Shown here piece by piece: positions 5,671 to 6,245 of a stretch of DNA of 6,245 bases. The number at the start of each line of letters is the position of its first letter. Position 1 is the stretch's first letter. The notes beneath the pieces were generated by a model that saw nothing but the letters and a program-made list of their open reading frames with translations, was not told the origin of the DNA and made no database searches. Source of the stretch: Globobulimina sp. (Eukaryota > Foraminifera > Rotaliida); contig PIVH01000330.1 in assembly GCA_003354225.1 (NCBI GenBank), positions 1-6,245 of the forward strand, given 5' to 3'. The position numbers were made by a program, and so were the translations under genes.

Positions 5671-6245
5671 TAATTTTTATATAATTATATTTCAATATCA
5701 TATATGTTAATTGTTCTTGTGTACAAATCATATGACATGGATCTTTCCGCATATCTTTTGACTCTTATTTTTTTTTTATTTGCTTTTGCTTTCTCCATTC
5801 TATATTTATAAAATCCACATTCTTTATTTTTGTTGTTTGTTGTTGATAGCTTTTTTTTTGTCTGTTTATATCTATACTCTTTGCCTATACTTTTTTTTTG
5901 TTATTTTTGAATAGTTTTGTGATGTTATCTTTTTATAATTCGAACATTGTTCATCAGCATTAAGATTCTAAACGCAACAAATTGAAGCAATGGAAACCTG
6001 AGTCGGAAAAAGTATGTATTACGATTTTCGAAAGGGTTTACCTATTTGGATTCTGAATAATTGTAGAAATTGGAATAATTATTGAAATCTTGAAAAACTG
6101 GAATAATTATCGGTATTTTGTATTTTTAGTCAAAAAAGAGGGAAAAGATAATTCAGATTCAACAATTTTAGTAATTTCATCTTTTTTGCAATATTATTAC
6201 TTTTTAGAAATTATGGAAATTTGCAGTCTTTGGCACTATTTGCTC
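5671..6245. other. T-rich 3' flank without a recognisable gene
   Basis: These 575 bases follow the TAA of the TOG gene. The first part is AT-rich UTR-like sequence with no AATAAA. Three long T tracts, at 5768-5777, 5851-5859 and 5891-5899, make the + strand markedly T-rich to about 5930. After that composition is mixed, with no open frame above about 25 codons that I can support. A donor-like GTATGT at 6012-6017 and an acceptor-like TTTTTAG at 6201-6207 are present but cannot be tied to a gene. Confidence 0.55.
6071..6110. repeat. 12-base direct repeat TGGAATAATTAT x2
   Basis: Exact copies lie at 6071-6082 and 6099-6110, 28 bases apart, in noncoding AT-rich sequence. Each contains the palindrome AATAATTATT or part of it. 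They could be paired binding sites or a remnant of a local duplication; the flanking similarity (GAAAT/GAAAA) is weak. Confidence 0.6.

Noticed and set aside
1-6245. Mobile elements, CRISPR arrays, tRNA or rRNA genes
   Set aside because: I found no transposase or reverse transcriptase motifs, terminal inverted repeats, regularly spaced repeats, or cloverleaf with A/B boxes that I could support.

Overview
This window is nuclear DNA from a compact, AT-rich eukaryotic genome. The proteins are all eukaryotic types: a SINA/SIAH-type ubiquitin ligase, a UPF0193 (EVG1) family protein and a CLASP-like TOG protein. Each reading frame is joined across one very short GT-AG intron of 63-75 bases. The standard genetic code fits, with TAA and TGA stops. 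The species cannot be named from this sequence. A SINA gene, a UPF0193 gene (a family I associate with ciliated or flagellated eukaryotes), Lys/Asn/Ser-rich low-complexity protein and a short motif I remember from many protist proteins together suggest a unicellular eukaryote. A rhizarian/foraminiferan-like genome is possible, but this is a low-confidence guess.

Layout, all genes on the + strand: (1) 1-185, 5' flank, possibly the last bases of an upstream gene, with a TATAAAAA at 113-120. (2) 186-1136, SINA-type E3 ligase with two exons. (3) 1137-1466, an intergenic region with a hairpin, a 9-base direct repeat and a perfect TGACGTCA palindrome next to a TATA-like element. (4) 1467-2177, UPF0193/EVG1-family protein with two exons. 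(5) 2178-2368, a short spacer. (6) 2369-5670, a large CLASP-like protein. Its start lies in a tiny first exon encoding MGGLCCKCYQ, upstream of the long open frame. (7) 5671-6245, a T-rich 3' flank with no clear gene.

The most interesting point is the third gene. Splicing the small exon onto the 3.2 kb second exon gives a 1076-residue protein. It begins with a candidate N-myristoylation plus palmitoylation signal, continues through a short FY..HNP.K motif and long disordered segments, and ends with a TOG/HEAT array and a strongly basic tail. This looks like a membrane-tethered microtubule-associated protein, a combination I do not know from animal or plant CLASPs.

The three genes are not obviously one pathway. 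Two of them (UPF0193 and the TOG protein) could relate to cilia or microtubules, but that is inference. Close head-to-tail packing (330- and 191-base gaps) is typical of compact genomes and is not by itself evidence of co-regulation.
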